Of a stretch of DNA of 64,000 nucleotides, positions 7,817 to 16,284 are shown one piece after another. The notes under the pieces were generated by a model. That model was given only the letters and a program-made list of their open reading frames with translations, was not told where the DNA came from and ran no database searches. Made by a program: the position numbers and the translations under genes. The DNA lies in contig DGIS01000010.1 of the NCBI GenBank assembly GCA_002386525.1, forward strand, positions 124,001-188,000, written 5' to 3'. This stretch comes from Sphingobacterium sp. UBA4616. GTDB lineage: Bacteria; Bacteroidota; Bacteroidia; Sphingobacteriales; Sphingobacteriaceae. Within the stretch, counting starts at the first letter, position 1. Each line of letters opens with the position of its first letter.

Positions 7817-8156
7817 TGTTACGACCATAGTTCAAGGAAAATATTTTTAGACAAATAACTTGTTTTTATTAAAACCATTGTGTACCTTAGTGAAATAATC
7901 AGGCTTCTGCCATCGCTTCTTCTGAACTTTTGAGTTTACTCCATCTTATCAGTCTTCGCTTTTTCAGCCGCTAGTTTTTGTTATCAGCAGATCAGGTAAA
8001 GTTCCTTTCTTCAAATTGATATTTTCAATACGATTAAAATACCATCCTCATTTTTTGTTTACAATTTGATTTAACTGCTTTATGCCTAGCGCTATATATT
8101 AAGTACTCGCAGACGCAGGGAGAATTTGGGTAAAATATAATTTAATAATAAATATA
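7817..8156 (+). other. Intergenic region before the cold-shock gene
   Basis: About 340 bases with no supported ORF on either strand. The last ~100 bases are probably the 5' leader of the cold-shock gene; long structured leaders are usual for such genes, but no exact -7 box or clear hairpin was found here. Confidence 0.4.
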
Positions 8157-8348
8157 ATGCAACAAGGAACAGTAAAATTTTTCAATGAAACTAAAGGTTT
8201 TGGTTTTATTACACCATCAAATGGAGGTCAGGATATTTTCGTCCACTCATCAGGTCTACTGAATGATGTACGTCAAAATGACGCCGTAACATTTGATCTC
8301 GAAAATGGAAAAAAAGGCATTAACGCAGTTAATGTGCGCATCGCATAA
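8157..8348 (+). CDS. Cold-shock protein (CspA family RNA chaperone)
   Basis: 63 residues, one cold-shock domain. RNP1 is seen as KGFGFITP and RNP2 as DIFVHSSG, with the aromatic surface residues (Phe, Phe, His) that bind single-stranded nucleic acid. The N-terminus MQQGTVKFFNETKGFGF is textbook. It melts RNA secondary structure in the cytosol under cold or growth transitions. Monocistronic: a 340-base intergenic region precedes it and a hairpin with a T8 run follows. Confidence 0.97.
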   Translation: MQQGTVKFFNETKGFGFITPSNGGQDIFVHSSGLLNDVRQNDAVTFDLENGKKGINAVNVRIA

Positions 8349-8385
8349 TTAAGTAGAAGCTTAAACACTTCGTTAAATTAAGTTC

Positions 8386-8418
8386 AGCAGGTAGCAGGTA
8401 TGTTATCTGCTTTTTTTT
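8386..8418 (+). terminator. Rho-independent terminator of the cold-shock gene
   Basis: AGCAG and CTGCT arms flank an imperfect GTAG...TTAT extension and are followed directly by eight T residues. It begins 37 bases after the stop codon. Confidence 0.7.
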
Positions 8419-8638
8419 GCCTATTTTATAGCACGGTTTCATGATCAAATCAATCTTTCACCGGAATTTTTAAGTCCTTATTGTGAATAGCACTGTATTT
8501 GACAATGCGGTTACAAAGAGATAAGTAAACTTGGCTATAAGCGCTTTTTTTGATATTCTAGTATTAAAATCAGCACAAGATTGTCCCTATTTTAGTCAAT
8601 CGATCGTCTTAACTGCAAATAATAAAAACTTTAAATAT

Positions 8639-8983
8639 ATGAAAGAATTTGCATTAATTTTTAGATTAAAGGACATTTCAGACTTCAAACCTTCTCCTGA
8701 ACAAATGCAGGAACGTATGAATTGGTTAGCTGGAATTGCATCACAAAACAAATTGGTGGATAAGGGCAACACACTTTTACCATTTGAGGGAAGTGCGAAA
8801 ACGGTGAAGCCCAACAATGTGATAACAGATGGGGCTTATACAGAAATTAAAGAATTTATCAGCGGTTATATTGTTGTGAAAGCAGATAACATTGACGAAG
8901 CGGTAGAAATAGCGAAAGACAATCCAATTTTTACCCAAGTGGGTGGAAGCATTGAAGTTCGAGAAGTTGTAAAACGTGATTAG
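8639..8983 (+). CDS. YCII/DGPF-domain protein partnered with ECF42 sigma factor
   Basis: 114 residues from the ATG at 8639; the open frame extends further upstream but MKEFALIFRLKD is the family's usual start. The YCII-related (PF03795) core is visible: a beta-alpha-beta-beta ferredoxin-like fold with DGAYTEIKEFISGYIVVKADNIDEAVEIAKDNP, where DGAY stands for the classical DGPF. Such proteins are consistently encoded beside ECF42-type sigma factors, as here (the sigma gene starts ~85 bases downstream). The small domain has been proposed to bind a ligand or catalyse a simple dehydration; in ECF42 loci its role is unclear. A strong hairpin separates it from the sigma gene. Confidence 0.9.
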   Translation: MKEFALIFRLKDISDFKPSPEQMQERMNWLAGIASQNKLVDKGNTLLPFEGSAKTVKPNNVITDGAYTEIKEFISGYIVVKADNIDEAVEIAKDNPIFTQVGGSIEVREVVKRD

Positions 8984-8996
8984 AGAAATCCAAGCA

Positions 8997-9027
8997 AACT
9001 TTCCAACAGCATTTTTGTTGGAAAGTT
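8997..9027 (+). terminator. Perfect hairpin between the YCII gene and the ECF42 sigma gene
   Basis: Twelve-base perfect arms AACTTTCCAACA (8997-9008) and TGTTGGAAAGTT (9016-9027) with a 7-base loop; only TTG then AT-rich sequence follows. It starts 14 bases past the YCII stop and ends 40 bases before the likely sigma start. It may be a terminator or attenuator that sets the YCII:sigma ratio. Confidence 0.55.
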
Positions 9028-9066
9028 TTGTATATTTTAATGGAGTGTGTAACAAAATTCTATACC

Positions 9067-10308
9067 ATGGAGCTTCTACCTCATTTATTTCGCCTGGAGT
9101 ATACAAAAATGACGGCGGTTTTATGTCGTAGTTTTGGTTTAAAGCATATTGAAATTGCAGAAGATATTGTCAGCGATACATTTTTAAAAGCTTCGCAACA
9201 TTGGGCCGTCAACGGAATACCCGAAAATCCAAGGGCCTGGCTCTATGTGGTTGCGAAGAATAAAACCAAAGACTACTTCAAGAAATTATTGGTTTTTGAA
9301 ATAAAAATTAAAAACGAAATACAGCCTGACTTTCAAGTTGAACCCAATTTCGAATTTGATTCACAGATGGTTTCCGATAGTCAATTAGCGATGATTTTTG
9401 CGGTGTGTAATCCTGTAAACTCAGATGAAAGCCAAATTTGCCTGGCACTTCAGATTCTTTGCGGTTTTAGCATTGAAGAAATTGCAAATGCGTTTTTGAC
9501 AAAATCAGAAACCATTAAGAAGAGACTACAAAGAGGAAGGGCAAATCTTCGAAAAGATAATTTTCAAATTAAAAGTTTAACAAAAACCGATATTTGCTTA
9601 CGATTGGACATGGTTTTAAGAACATTGTATTTGTTGTTTAGCGAAGGCTATTTTTCTAAATCAGACAAACAGCAAATCAAAATAGATCTCTGTTCGGAAG
9701 CAACGCGACTCACATTGTTATTGACGGAGAATCCATTGACAAACACACCTGAATGCAATGCTTTATTGGCTCTTATGTGTTTTCAAAGTTCACGGCTTAT
9801 GGCGCGCACAAATGATAAAAACGAGGCTGTTTTATTTGACGAGCAAGATAAAAGTCTGTGGGATAAATCACTTATTGAAAGAGGAAATTATTATCTGATA
9901 AATGCAACAACAGGTAACGAACTTTCAAAATATCATCTCGAAGCGGGAATTGCTTATTGGCATACTACAACGACCGATAAAAACAAATGGCATTACATTT
10001 TAAAGCTTTATAACCAACTTATTTTAATTGAATATTCACCAATCACAGCACTAAACCGAACGTTTGCTTTTGCCAAAGTTTATGGCAACGAAGAGGCCAT
10101 TGCTGTAGCCAAAAGGTTAAATTTAGTTGAAAGCAATTATTATCATGAATTGTTAGGTTACCTGTATTCCAACGTGAACATTGAAAGAGCTATTGAACAT
10201 TACAAACAGGCCATTAACCTAATCAAATCCAATACTGAAAGGCAAACTCTATCAAAGAAAATAAAGGAACTTAGTCTCATTTTGAAGAAATCGGAAATAT
10301 CGCATTAA
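9067..10308 (+). CDS. ECF42-type RNA polymerase sigma factor with C-terminal extension
   Basis: 413 residues from ATG 9067 (MELLPHLFRLEYTKM, the usual family start; in-frame ATG 9040 is possible). Sigma region 2 spans about 1-70 (AEDIVSDTFLKASQHW, NPRAWLYVVAKNKTKDYFKK) and region 4 about 105-170 (LCGFSIEEIANAFLTKSETIKKRLQRGR). The long C-terminal part (DUF6596, ~180-285, followed by TPR-like helices such as NRTFAFAKVYGNEEAIAVAKR) is diagnostic of ECF42. These sigmas have no anti-sigma factor; the C-terminal extension takes part in function. The partner YCII gene lies immediately upstream. The regulon is unknown. Confidence 0.93.
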   Translation: MELLPHLFRLEYTKMTAVLCRSFGLKHIEIAEDIVSDTFLKASQHWAVNGIPENPRAWLYVVAKNKTKDYFKKLLVFEIKIKNEIQPDFQVEPNFEFDSQMVSDSQLAMIFAVCNPVNSDESQICLALQILCGFSIEEIANAFLTKSETIKKRLQRGRANLRKDNFQIKSLTKTDICLRLDMVLRTLYLLFSEGYFSKSDKQQIKIDLCSEATRLTLLLTENPLTNTPECNALLALMCFQSSRLMARTNDKNEAVLFDEQDKSLWDKSLIERGNYYLINATTGNELSKYHLEAGIAYWHTTTTDKNKWHYILKLYNQLILIEYSPITALNRTFAFAKVYGNEEAIAVAKRLNLVESNYYHELLGYLYSNVNIERAIEHYKQAINLIKSNTERQTLSKKIKELSLILKKSEISH

Positions 10309-10451
10309 ATGTTATCGATCAAAAATGCGCAATCTAGATAGACCGATACGATAAAATCAGAAAATTCGGACGATAGCTATTATTAAGTTTCTTGACAAAA
10401 TATAGAGCGCATTTTAGTACGATTATACATGGATATAAATTATCTTTTCCA

Positions 10452-10459
10452 TACTTTTG
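10452..10459 (+). promoter_or_regulatory. -7 box directly before the second PAS kinase
   Basis: TACTTTTG matches TAnnTTTG exactly and ends 7 bases before the ATG at 10467, which would place transcription start at or beside the start codon. No -33 TTG at normal spacing is visible. Confidence 0.35.
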
Positions 10460-10466
10460 CTGGTGT

Positions 10467-12446
10467 ATGAACTCCCCAACCGAAGGCCCATTTGATAATT
10501 CCTTTAGTGCTGAATTAATTATTCAGGCTTTAGCTTCCTCCCCTGCACCTACCGCTATATATTCCGGCGAAAATATGATTATCCGCTTTGCGAATGCCGG
10601 TATGTTGGCACTCTGGGGCAAAGAATCTTCTGTTATCGGCAAACCTTTAATGGAAGCTATTCCCGAACTCGAAGGACAGCCGTTTCTAAAACTTCTACAA
10701 GAAGTGTGGCATACCGGAAAAACGTATGCTGTATCTGAGGCGCCTGCCGTATTGATCAAAAACGGAAAGGAAACACTGGATTATTTTGATTACGAATATA
10801 GAGCGCTCGTTGACCAAGATCAGAAAACATGGTGTATCTTAAATACCGCACTCGAAGTAACCTCACGCCGGGAGTTTTTGCGGCAGATAAAGCAGAAAGA
10901 AGAAATAGAGCAGGCACTCAATGAGGAGATGGCTGCTACACTTGAGGAACTTACTGCTACTAATGAAGAACTCAATAGCTATATAAAGCAGCTTGCAGAT
11001 AGTCGGGAGTATATCCGAGCAATCATAGAGCAGGCGCCTGTGGGTATTGCCATGTTAAATGGTCCCGAACATCTCATTGAAATTGCCAATCCCGCTATTC
11101 TCAAGATTTGGGGGCGCAAAGAGTCAGAAATAATCGGACTTCCGCATGAAAGTGCGCGTCCGGAGCTTCAGGGGCAACCCGTAAACGATTGGATTAAGCA
11201 GGTTTACAAAACCGGACAGCCTAAAATTAATACGGAATTCACGGTGAAACTGCGCCACAAAGACGGCTTGAGAGAAGCGATCGTAAATTCCGTTTATCAG
11301 CCTATATTTTCAGAAGATGGCGATATTTCAGGTGTGCTTATTATCCTCGAAGAAATTACTCAACAGGTTTTGGAAAGAAGACGGAATGAGAATAATCAGC
11401 AGATGCTCGCGCTGGCAATAGAAGCGGGTGAGCTCGCGACTTTCTACTATCAGATCGCCACAAACCATTTTTCTGGAAATTCAATGCTCAAGACGTGGTT
11501 TGGCCTCTCAACAAATGAAAATGTGGACCTCAACCAGGCCTTATCAGTAATTTTACCAGAGGATAGAGATCGCGTGATTGCTGCAATTCAATACGCCGTT
11601 AGTACAGATTCCGATGGCTATTATTTTGTAGAATATAAGATTAAAAATAAGGTTGACAAAAAAATAAGGCTTCTTCAAGCAAATGGAAGAGTGTTCTATG
11701 ATCAAAATGGTATTCCATTGAGTCTCAACGGTACGCTTAGAGATATTACAGAGCAAAAAAAAGAGGAACAGCGGAAGGACGATTTCATGGGCATGGTCAG
11801 TCATGAGCTAAAGACACCTCTAACCTCGCTTAAGGCCTATCTTCAAATGTTACAGCAGATGGACTTTCATACAAGAGAAGCTGCACCACAAAATATGCTT
11901 GGGAAATCTATAAAGCAAGTTGACTATATGACCAGTATGATTAATGGCTTTCTCAACGTGTCGCGATTAGAATCGGGCATGATGTATATGGATAAAAGAG
12001 CTTTTGATTTCAAATTGTTGTTTTCAGAAATTGAAGAAGAGATTCGCGTTACAGTCAAAACCCATAATTTTATTTTTAAATCTTCTGGGGCTGTGGATAT
12101 ATATGCGGACCGAGAAAAGATAGCACAGGTGATCCATAACCTGATTGGCAATGCCATAAAATATTCTGCTGTGGGATCAACGATAATTACAGATTACGTT
12201 GTGGATGGTAAAAATATCAATATCAGTATTCGGGATCATGGAAAAGGCATTCCATTAGATGATCAGGAACGAATATTTGAACGTTATTATCGGGTGAAGG
12301 AAATTAGCACTGGTGGAACTGCGGGCTTGGGTATCGGACTCTATCTATGTAAAGAAATAGTAGAACTTCATGATGGAACTATACGCGTAGAGAGTGTTCA
12401 GAAAGAAGGTAGCGTCTTTTCCTTCAGCCTTCCACTCCCCTATTAA
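10467..12446 (+). CDS. Cytoplasmic PAS-domain sensor histidine kinase (paralogue of the 2053-4050 kinase)
   Basis: 659 residues from ATG 10467. The frame opens earlier, but MNSPTEGPFD matches the MNSP start of its paralogue. Domains: PAS 1 at ~20-125 (ALWGKESSVIG, PELEGQPFLKLL), coiled coil ~130-175, PAS 2 ~180-300 (IWGRKESEIIG, PELQGQPV), PAS 3 ~305-425, HisKA with His446 in VSHELKTP, and HATPase_c with a NLIGNAIKYSA N box and DHGKGI and GLGIGLYL boxes. No transmembrane segment, so it senses a cytosolic cue. It converges with the single-domain response regulator at 12477-12842, 30 bases away, the likeliest phospho-partner. The other paralogue has no neighbouring regulator. Confidence 0.93.
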   Translation: MNSPTEGPFDNSFSAELIIQALASSPAPTAIYSGENMIIRFANAGMLALWGKESSVIGKPLMEAIPELEGQPFLKLLQEVWHTGKTYAVSEAPAVLIKNGKETLDYFDYEYRALVDQDQKTWCILNTALEVTSRREFLRQIKQKEEIEQALNEEMAATLEELTATNEELNSYIKQLADSREYIRAIIEQAPVGIAMLNGPEHLIEIANPAILKIWGRKESEIIGLPHESARPELQGQPVNDWIKQVYKTGQPKINTEFTVKLRHKDGLREAIVNSVYQPIFSEDGDISGVLIILEEITQQVLERRRNENNQQMLALAIEAGELATFYYQIATNHFSGNSMLKTWFGLSTNENVDLNQALSVILPEDRDRVIAAIQYAVSTDSDGYYFVEYKIKNKVDKKIRLLQANGRVFYDQNGIPLSLNGTLRDITEQKKEEQRKDDFMGMVSHELKTPLTSLKAYLQMLQQMDFHTREAAPQNMLGKSIKQVDYMTSMINGFLNVSRLESGMMYMDKRAFDFKLLFSEIEEEIRVTVKTHNFIFKSSGAVDIYADREKIAQVIHNLIGNAIKYSAVGSTIITDYVVDGKNINISIRDHGKGIPLDDQERIFERYYRVKEISTGGTAGLGIGLYLCKEIVELHDGTIRVESVQKEGSVFSFSLPLPY

Positions 12447-12476
12447 GCGCAATAGCATTATAATCTTCAGTCAGTC

Positions 12477-12842
12477 TTATGCCTGGAGTGCGGTCAACTT
12501 ATCAACCTTTGAAATAACATCGTTGATGTCAAATGGTTTGCTCATAAAATCATCAGCGCTATGTGGATCATCCGTTTTCATAATTTTAGCGTGGGCGCTC
12601 ATCAATAATACCGGTACATTGGATGTTATTGGGTCGCATTTAAGTTCTCGGCACACCTCGGTTCCGAGCCCATCAGGCAACATCACGTCAAGCATAAATA
12701 AATCCGGCTGAATATCCATCTCCCTACAGTTAAACTCCTTTACGGTTGAAAAGGTTACTACGTTATAATTTTGTGATGACAAAAGAAGTTCAAGCACTTC
12801 CTGTATACCAACCTCATCTTCTAGAATAAAAACAGTTTTCAT
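12477..12842 (-). CDS. Single-domain response regulator (CheY-like)
   Basis: 121 residues from ATG 12842 (MKTVFILEDE); a TTG start seven codons earlier is less likely. The receiver domain fills the protein: acidic pair EDE at 8-10, phospho-acceptor Asp52 in FMLDVMLPDG, Ser in LLMSAHA, and Lys in FMSKPFD. No output domain follows, so it acts by protein contact or in a phosphorelay. It is convergent with the PAS kinase ending at 12446, which suggests that they form a pair; the tail-to-tail arrangement means separate promoters. Confidence 0.92.
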   Translation of the reverse strand: MKTVFILEDEVGIQEVLELLLSSQNYNVVTFSTVKEFNCREMDIQPDLFMLDVMLPDGLGTEVCRELKCDPITSNVPVLLMSAHAKIMKTDDPHSADDFMSKPFDINDVISKVDKLTALQA

Positions 12843-13059
12843 ATTTTCTTTTAAGGAACCCAATAAATTGACTGAGCAAAATGCCTTAAGTAACTAACCT
12901 AAGATATGATCAAATAGTTCAATTTAGTTAAACAAAAATTGTGCAACTGTTATACTGCGTGAGGGATTTTTTTAAAGAATTTTGCAGTCGATGTTATTCA
13001 AGCATGCAATCAACATTATTCATGGATAAGTTGCTCATGTAAAATTCCATATTTATAAC

Positions 13060-14379
13060 TTACTTAACTTGGAGAATTGATCGCTGATGACTGAAATTCT
13101 CCAGGCTGAATCTACCATGGTATTTACCCATTCCCGAGGTGCCTACTCCACCGAAAGGAAGATAATGCGAACCGACGTGGATCAATGTACTGTTAATTTC
13201 GGCATCACCGCTTGTTGTTCTAGCGATCACATCCTCCGCAAATTTTTGGTCTTCCGAAAATACATACAGTGCCAAAGGCTTTGGTCTGGAGTTAATTTCA
13301 TTTAATGCTTCGTCAATATCAATATAAGTCAGGATAGGCAGTATTGGCCCAAATATTTCTTGTTGCATCACAGCATCATCCCAATTTACATCCGTCATTA
13401 GTGTAGCTTCGAAATGACGTGTATCAAGATCGTATTTACCTCCATAGATTACTTTTTCAGGTGCCGCATCAAGATAAGAAGCTAGATTTTTGATTTGATG
13501 CTGACTTACGATCTTTCCAATTTTCCCTAATGATTTATCTTCGTAAGTTGTTTTTAAATAAGAATTAAAATGGTCTATAAACGCATCTTTGACGGATTCA
13601 TGTACATAGATGTAATCGGGCGCAACACAGGTCTGCCCGCAATTGATCCATTTTCCTGAAGAAATACGCTGAACAGCTTTCTCTAGATTAGCATCGTGAT
13701 GAACGATCGTTGGAGATTTCCCACCTAACTCTAATGTAAGCGGTATGAGCTGCTCAGCGGCAGCTTTCATGATGATTTTACCGACCTTTGGACTTCCCGT
13801 AAAAAAGATATAATCAAAAGGTAGAGTCAATAAGAAGCTATTTTCTTCGATGGAGCCTTGAAATACGGCAACATATTTTTCATCAAACGCTTCTTTCACA
13901 ATCTCTTCAATTACCTTTGCAACATGTGGTGTGTTTTCAGATGGTTTTATAATAGCTGTGTTTCCCGCCATAAGGGCGCCAATGAGCGGACTGAAAGTCA
14001 ACTGAACCGGATAGTTGAACGGACCGATGATGTAATTCACACCGTAGGGCTCGTAAATATACTTGCTAATGACTTCAGCTCCTGAGGTATGCGGTTTTGA
14101 TTTGACAAAGATCGGTTTTACCCATTCTTCCATATTTTGGATCATATCGTCAAGCTCATTGAGTACTATCTGAACTTCGGCATATTCCGCTTCTACCCTG
14201 CTTTTCCCAAGATCGATATTCAAAGCATCACAGATTGCGTCAGTATAACTCGTAAATACCTTACGGAAATTTTGCAATTGCATTTTGCGAAACGTAATTT
14301 CTTTCGTACTCTGCATTCTGAAAAAGTCTTTTTGTTTTTCAAATACGTCTTTTATCTTCTTTTGAATTTCAGTTTTCAT
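13060..14379 (-). CDS. Aldehyde dehydrogenase, class 3-like
   Basis: 439 residues from ATG 14379 (MKTEIQKKI), with an A-rich stretch before it; an in-frame ATG 14 codons upstream is possible. Features: the NAD-binding FFTGSPKVGKIIMKAA loop, catalytic Glu in LELGGKSP, catalytic Cys in NCGQTCVAPDYIYV, and the C-terminal LPFGGVGTSGMGKYHG. The short length and the NYPVQLTFSPLIGALMAGNTAIIKPSE segment put it in the ALDH3/YwdH group, which oxidises medium- or long-chain and aromatic aldehydes to acids with NAD(P). No membrane anchor is seen. It is followed by no same-strand partner and preceded by the DJ-1-like gene 144 bases upstream; the two may share a detoxification role. Confidence 0.92.
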   Translation of the reverse strand: MKTEIQKKIKDVFEKQKDFFRMQSTKEITFRKMQLQNFRKVFTSYTDAICDALNIDLGKSRVEAEYAEVQIVLNELDDMIQNMEEWVKPIFVKSKPHTSGAEVISKYIYEPYGVNYIIGPFNYPVQLTFSPLIGALMAGNTAIIKPSENTPHVAKVIEEIVKEAFDEKYVAVFQGSIEENSFLLTLPFDYIFFTGSPKVGKIIMKAAAEQLIPLTLELGGKSPTIVHHDANLEKAVQRISSGKWINCGQTCVAPDYIYVHESVKDAFIDHFNSYLKTTYEDKSLGKIGKIVSQHQIKNLASYLDAAPEKVIYGGKYDLDTRHFEATLMTDVNWDDAVMQQEIFGPILPILTYIDIDEALNEINSRPKPLALYVFSEDQKFAEDVIARTTSGDAEINSTLIHVGSHYLPFGGVGTSGMGKYHGRFSLENFSHQRSILQVK

Positions 14380-14522
14380 TTTATTATTATTTTGTGCAGC
14401 TTCAAAATCTTTGTCCGGCATAGGTGTAGTGCGTGCATATTGTCCTTACGAATAGCAAGCAGTTGCGCGCTGCCGTTAAATTATAAAAGGCAGTACAAAC
14501 TGCCTTTTACATAGTCTATAAA

Positions 14523-15203
14523 TTATCTTTTAAGGAGTGTAATTAATTTCTCAGCCACAGCTTCTGACGATGCTGGGTTCTGTCCAGTGATAAGGAGACC
14601 ATCTTCCACCACATGCACACCCCAGTCATCTGTTTTGGTATAATGACCGCCCAATTTTTTCAACTCATCTTCTACAAGAAACGGCACAACCTCTGTCAGT
14701 TTAACAGCAGCTTCTTCGCTATTAGAAAAACCAGTTACGTTTTTACCTTTAACAAATGGTTCACCATTCTCGAATTTTACATTTTTAAATACACCAGGAG
14801 CGTGACAAACTGCTCCTACAGGTTTTTTGCTATTGTAAAAATCAAGAATCAACTGTTGAGAATCGCTATCATTTGCCAAATCCCAAAGCGGTCCATGACC
14901 TCCAGGATAAAATACAGCATCAAAATCGCCAGCTTTTTGATCACTCAATTTTTGTGTATTCGCAATAATACCCTGTACTTCCTTATCTTTATAGTATCGC
15001 TCGGTAGCCGCTGTCTGCGCATCCGGAACTTCACTATTTGGATCGACTGGAGCTTGTCCTCCCTTTGGAGTGGCCACAGTTATTTCAAATCCAGCATCCT
15101 TAAACGAATAATAAGGTGCAGCAAATTCTTCCACCCAAAATCCTGTTTTATGTCCTGTATTTCCCAGATCATCATGGGAGGTAACTACAAATAGTACTTT
15201 CAT
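14523..15203 (-). CDS. DJ-1/PfpI family protein, Hsp31-like glyoxalase/chaperone
   Basis: 226 residues, class-I glutamine amidotransferase-like fold. The nucleophile elbow is VGAVCHAPGVF, with an acidic residue (GFWVEEF) early in the chain that usually pairs with it. The N-terminal pattern MKVLFVVTSHDDLGNTGHKTGFWVEE is typical of Hsp31-like glyoxalase III/deglycase-type proteins, about 225-230 residues long. Expected role: glutathione-independent conversion of methylglyoxal to lactate and/or holdase chaperone activity in the cytosol. It shares an intergenic region with the VIT transporter, where a perfect palindrome covers its -7 box, pointing to repressor control. The aldehyde dehydrogenase follows on the same strand. 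Confidence 0.92.
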   Translation of the reverse strand: MKVLFVVTSHDDLGNTGHKTGFWVEEFAAPYYSFKDAGFEITVATPKGGQAPVDPNSEVPDAQTAATERYYKDKEVQGIIANTQKLSDQKAGDFDAVFYPGGHGPLWDLANDSDSQQLILDFYNSKKPVGAVCHAPGVFKNVKFENGEPFVKGKNVTGFSNSEEAAVKLTEVVPFLVEDELKKLGGHYTKTDDWGVHVVEDGLLITGQNPASSEAVAEKLITLLKR

Positions 15204-15533
15204 GTTTTTTATATTTAGTGATTTTTACTTTGTTTAAAACCTCGATTTGTAAATCAAATTTACAAATAAAACTATGTTGTGCAAAATATAATATTGAAAT
15301 ACATATATCGTGACTTTATTTTTACCTTACTTTCCGAATACCTGTTTGAGAAAATAATTCTAATACGTATGCCTGTCTAATAACATCAAATACTATAAAA
15401 TGGTTGGCACATTACTGTTTTAAATGTTGATCGGAAATGCAATTGAGTGTTTTTATTCAGTATCTTTATGGGAAATAGATCCAATTATTGAACCGGACCG
15501 CTAAATGGAGCAGGGCATCCAATATAATAATGT
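15204..15533. other. Divergent intergenic region between DJ-1-like and VIT genes
   Basis: About 330 bases without a supported gene. The left part holds the palindromic operator/promoter at 15245-15267. TATCTTTA near 15460 is a one-mismatch -7 box for the transporter. Nothing else was recognised. Confidence 0.4.
15245..15267 (-). promoter_or_regulatory. Palindromic operator overlapping the -7 box of the DJ-1-like gene
   Basis: Perfect 10-base arms ATTTGTAAAT / ATTTACAAAT with a 3-base spacer. On the minus strand the right part reads TAAATTTG (15262-15255), an exact -7 box, 52 bases before the start at 15203. A protein bound here would block polymerase directly. The spacing (10-3-10) suits a dimeric winged-helix repressor. 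Confidence 0.55.
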
Positions 15534-16235
15534 ATGATAACAATTGATAATTATCTCGACAATCATTACATCCACCGTAGTAACTGGCTCAGGGCTGCTG
15601 TTCTAGGTGCTAATGATGGTATTATTTCTATTTCCAGTTTGGCCATTGGTGTAGCTACCGCCAGTGTTGCGCGAGATCCGATTGTACTGGCAACAGTTGC
15701 TGGGCTTGTTGCGGGTGCTTTATCAATGGCCGCAGGTGAATATGTGTCGGTAAGCTCGCAGACAGATACCGAGATGGCCGACATCGAGCGAGAAAAAAAA
15801 GAGTTGCAGGAAATGCCTGAAGAGGAGTTGCAGATTCTTGCCCAGATCTATGAGCGGCGCGGATTAAAAAAAGAAACTGCGATGCAGGTTGCGATTGAAC
15901 TTACAGAAAAAGATGCATTGGCTACCCATATCCGAGACGAACTTGGCATAAATGAAATTAGTCAGGCAAAGCCCATACAGGCTGCACTTGCATCAGGAGC
16001 TTCGTTTACTGTTGGAGGTATTTTACCTTTATTGGTTATTCTTTTTTCCCCCGTTATTGGAATGGAATATTGGCTTTATGGATTTACAATCTTCTTTTTG
16101 ATCCTTTTGGGTGCTATAGCTGCTAAAACGGGAGGGTCAAGTATAAAGAAAGCGATAATCCGCATAACAGTGTGGGGAACAATAGCTATGGCCCTTTCTG
16201 CCGGTGTAGGTTATCTTTTCGGTGTTAATATTTAA
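15534..16235 (+). CDS. VIT1/CCC1 family metal transporter
   Basis: 233 residues, five predicted membrane helices. Signature segments: RSNWLRAAVLGANDGIISISSLAIGVATA at 15-45, AGLVAGALSMAAGEYVSVSSQTDTE at 60-85, then a charged metal-binding helix pair (EREKKELQEMPEEELQILAQIYERRG) and three C-terminal helices from ~160. These match the VIT/CCC1 (PF01988) Fe2+/Mn2+ transporters. The expected role is export of iron or manganese from the cytosol; direction in bacteria is inferred from the family. It is monocistronic and divergent from the DJ-1-like gene. The cytoplasmic helix contains Glu residues suited to metal binding, as in plant VIT1. Confidence 0.93.
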   Translation: MITIDNYLDNHYIHRSNWLRAAVLGANDGIISISSLAIGVATASVARDPIVLATVAGLVAGALSMAAGEYVSVSSQTDTEMADIEREKKELQEMPEEELQILAQIYERRGLKKETAMQVAIELTEKDALATHIRDELGINEISQAKPIQAALASGASFTVGGILPLLVILFSPVIGMEYWLYGFTIFFLILLGAIAAKTGGSSIKKAIIRITVWGTIAMALSAGVGYLFGVNI

Positions 16236-16284
16236 TATAAATTAAGGAACTACATTTCACCTAGTGGTCTTTTTCATGCCGAAA

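Noticed and set aside
8531..8638. 36-codon upstream extension of the YCII protein
   Set aside because: The family starts at MKEFALIFR; the extension has no conserved sequence, and in part resembles an AT-rich leader.
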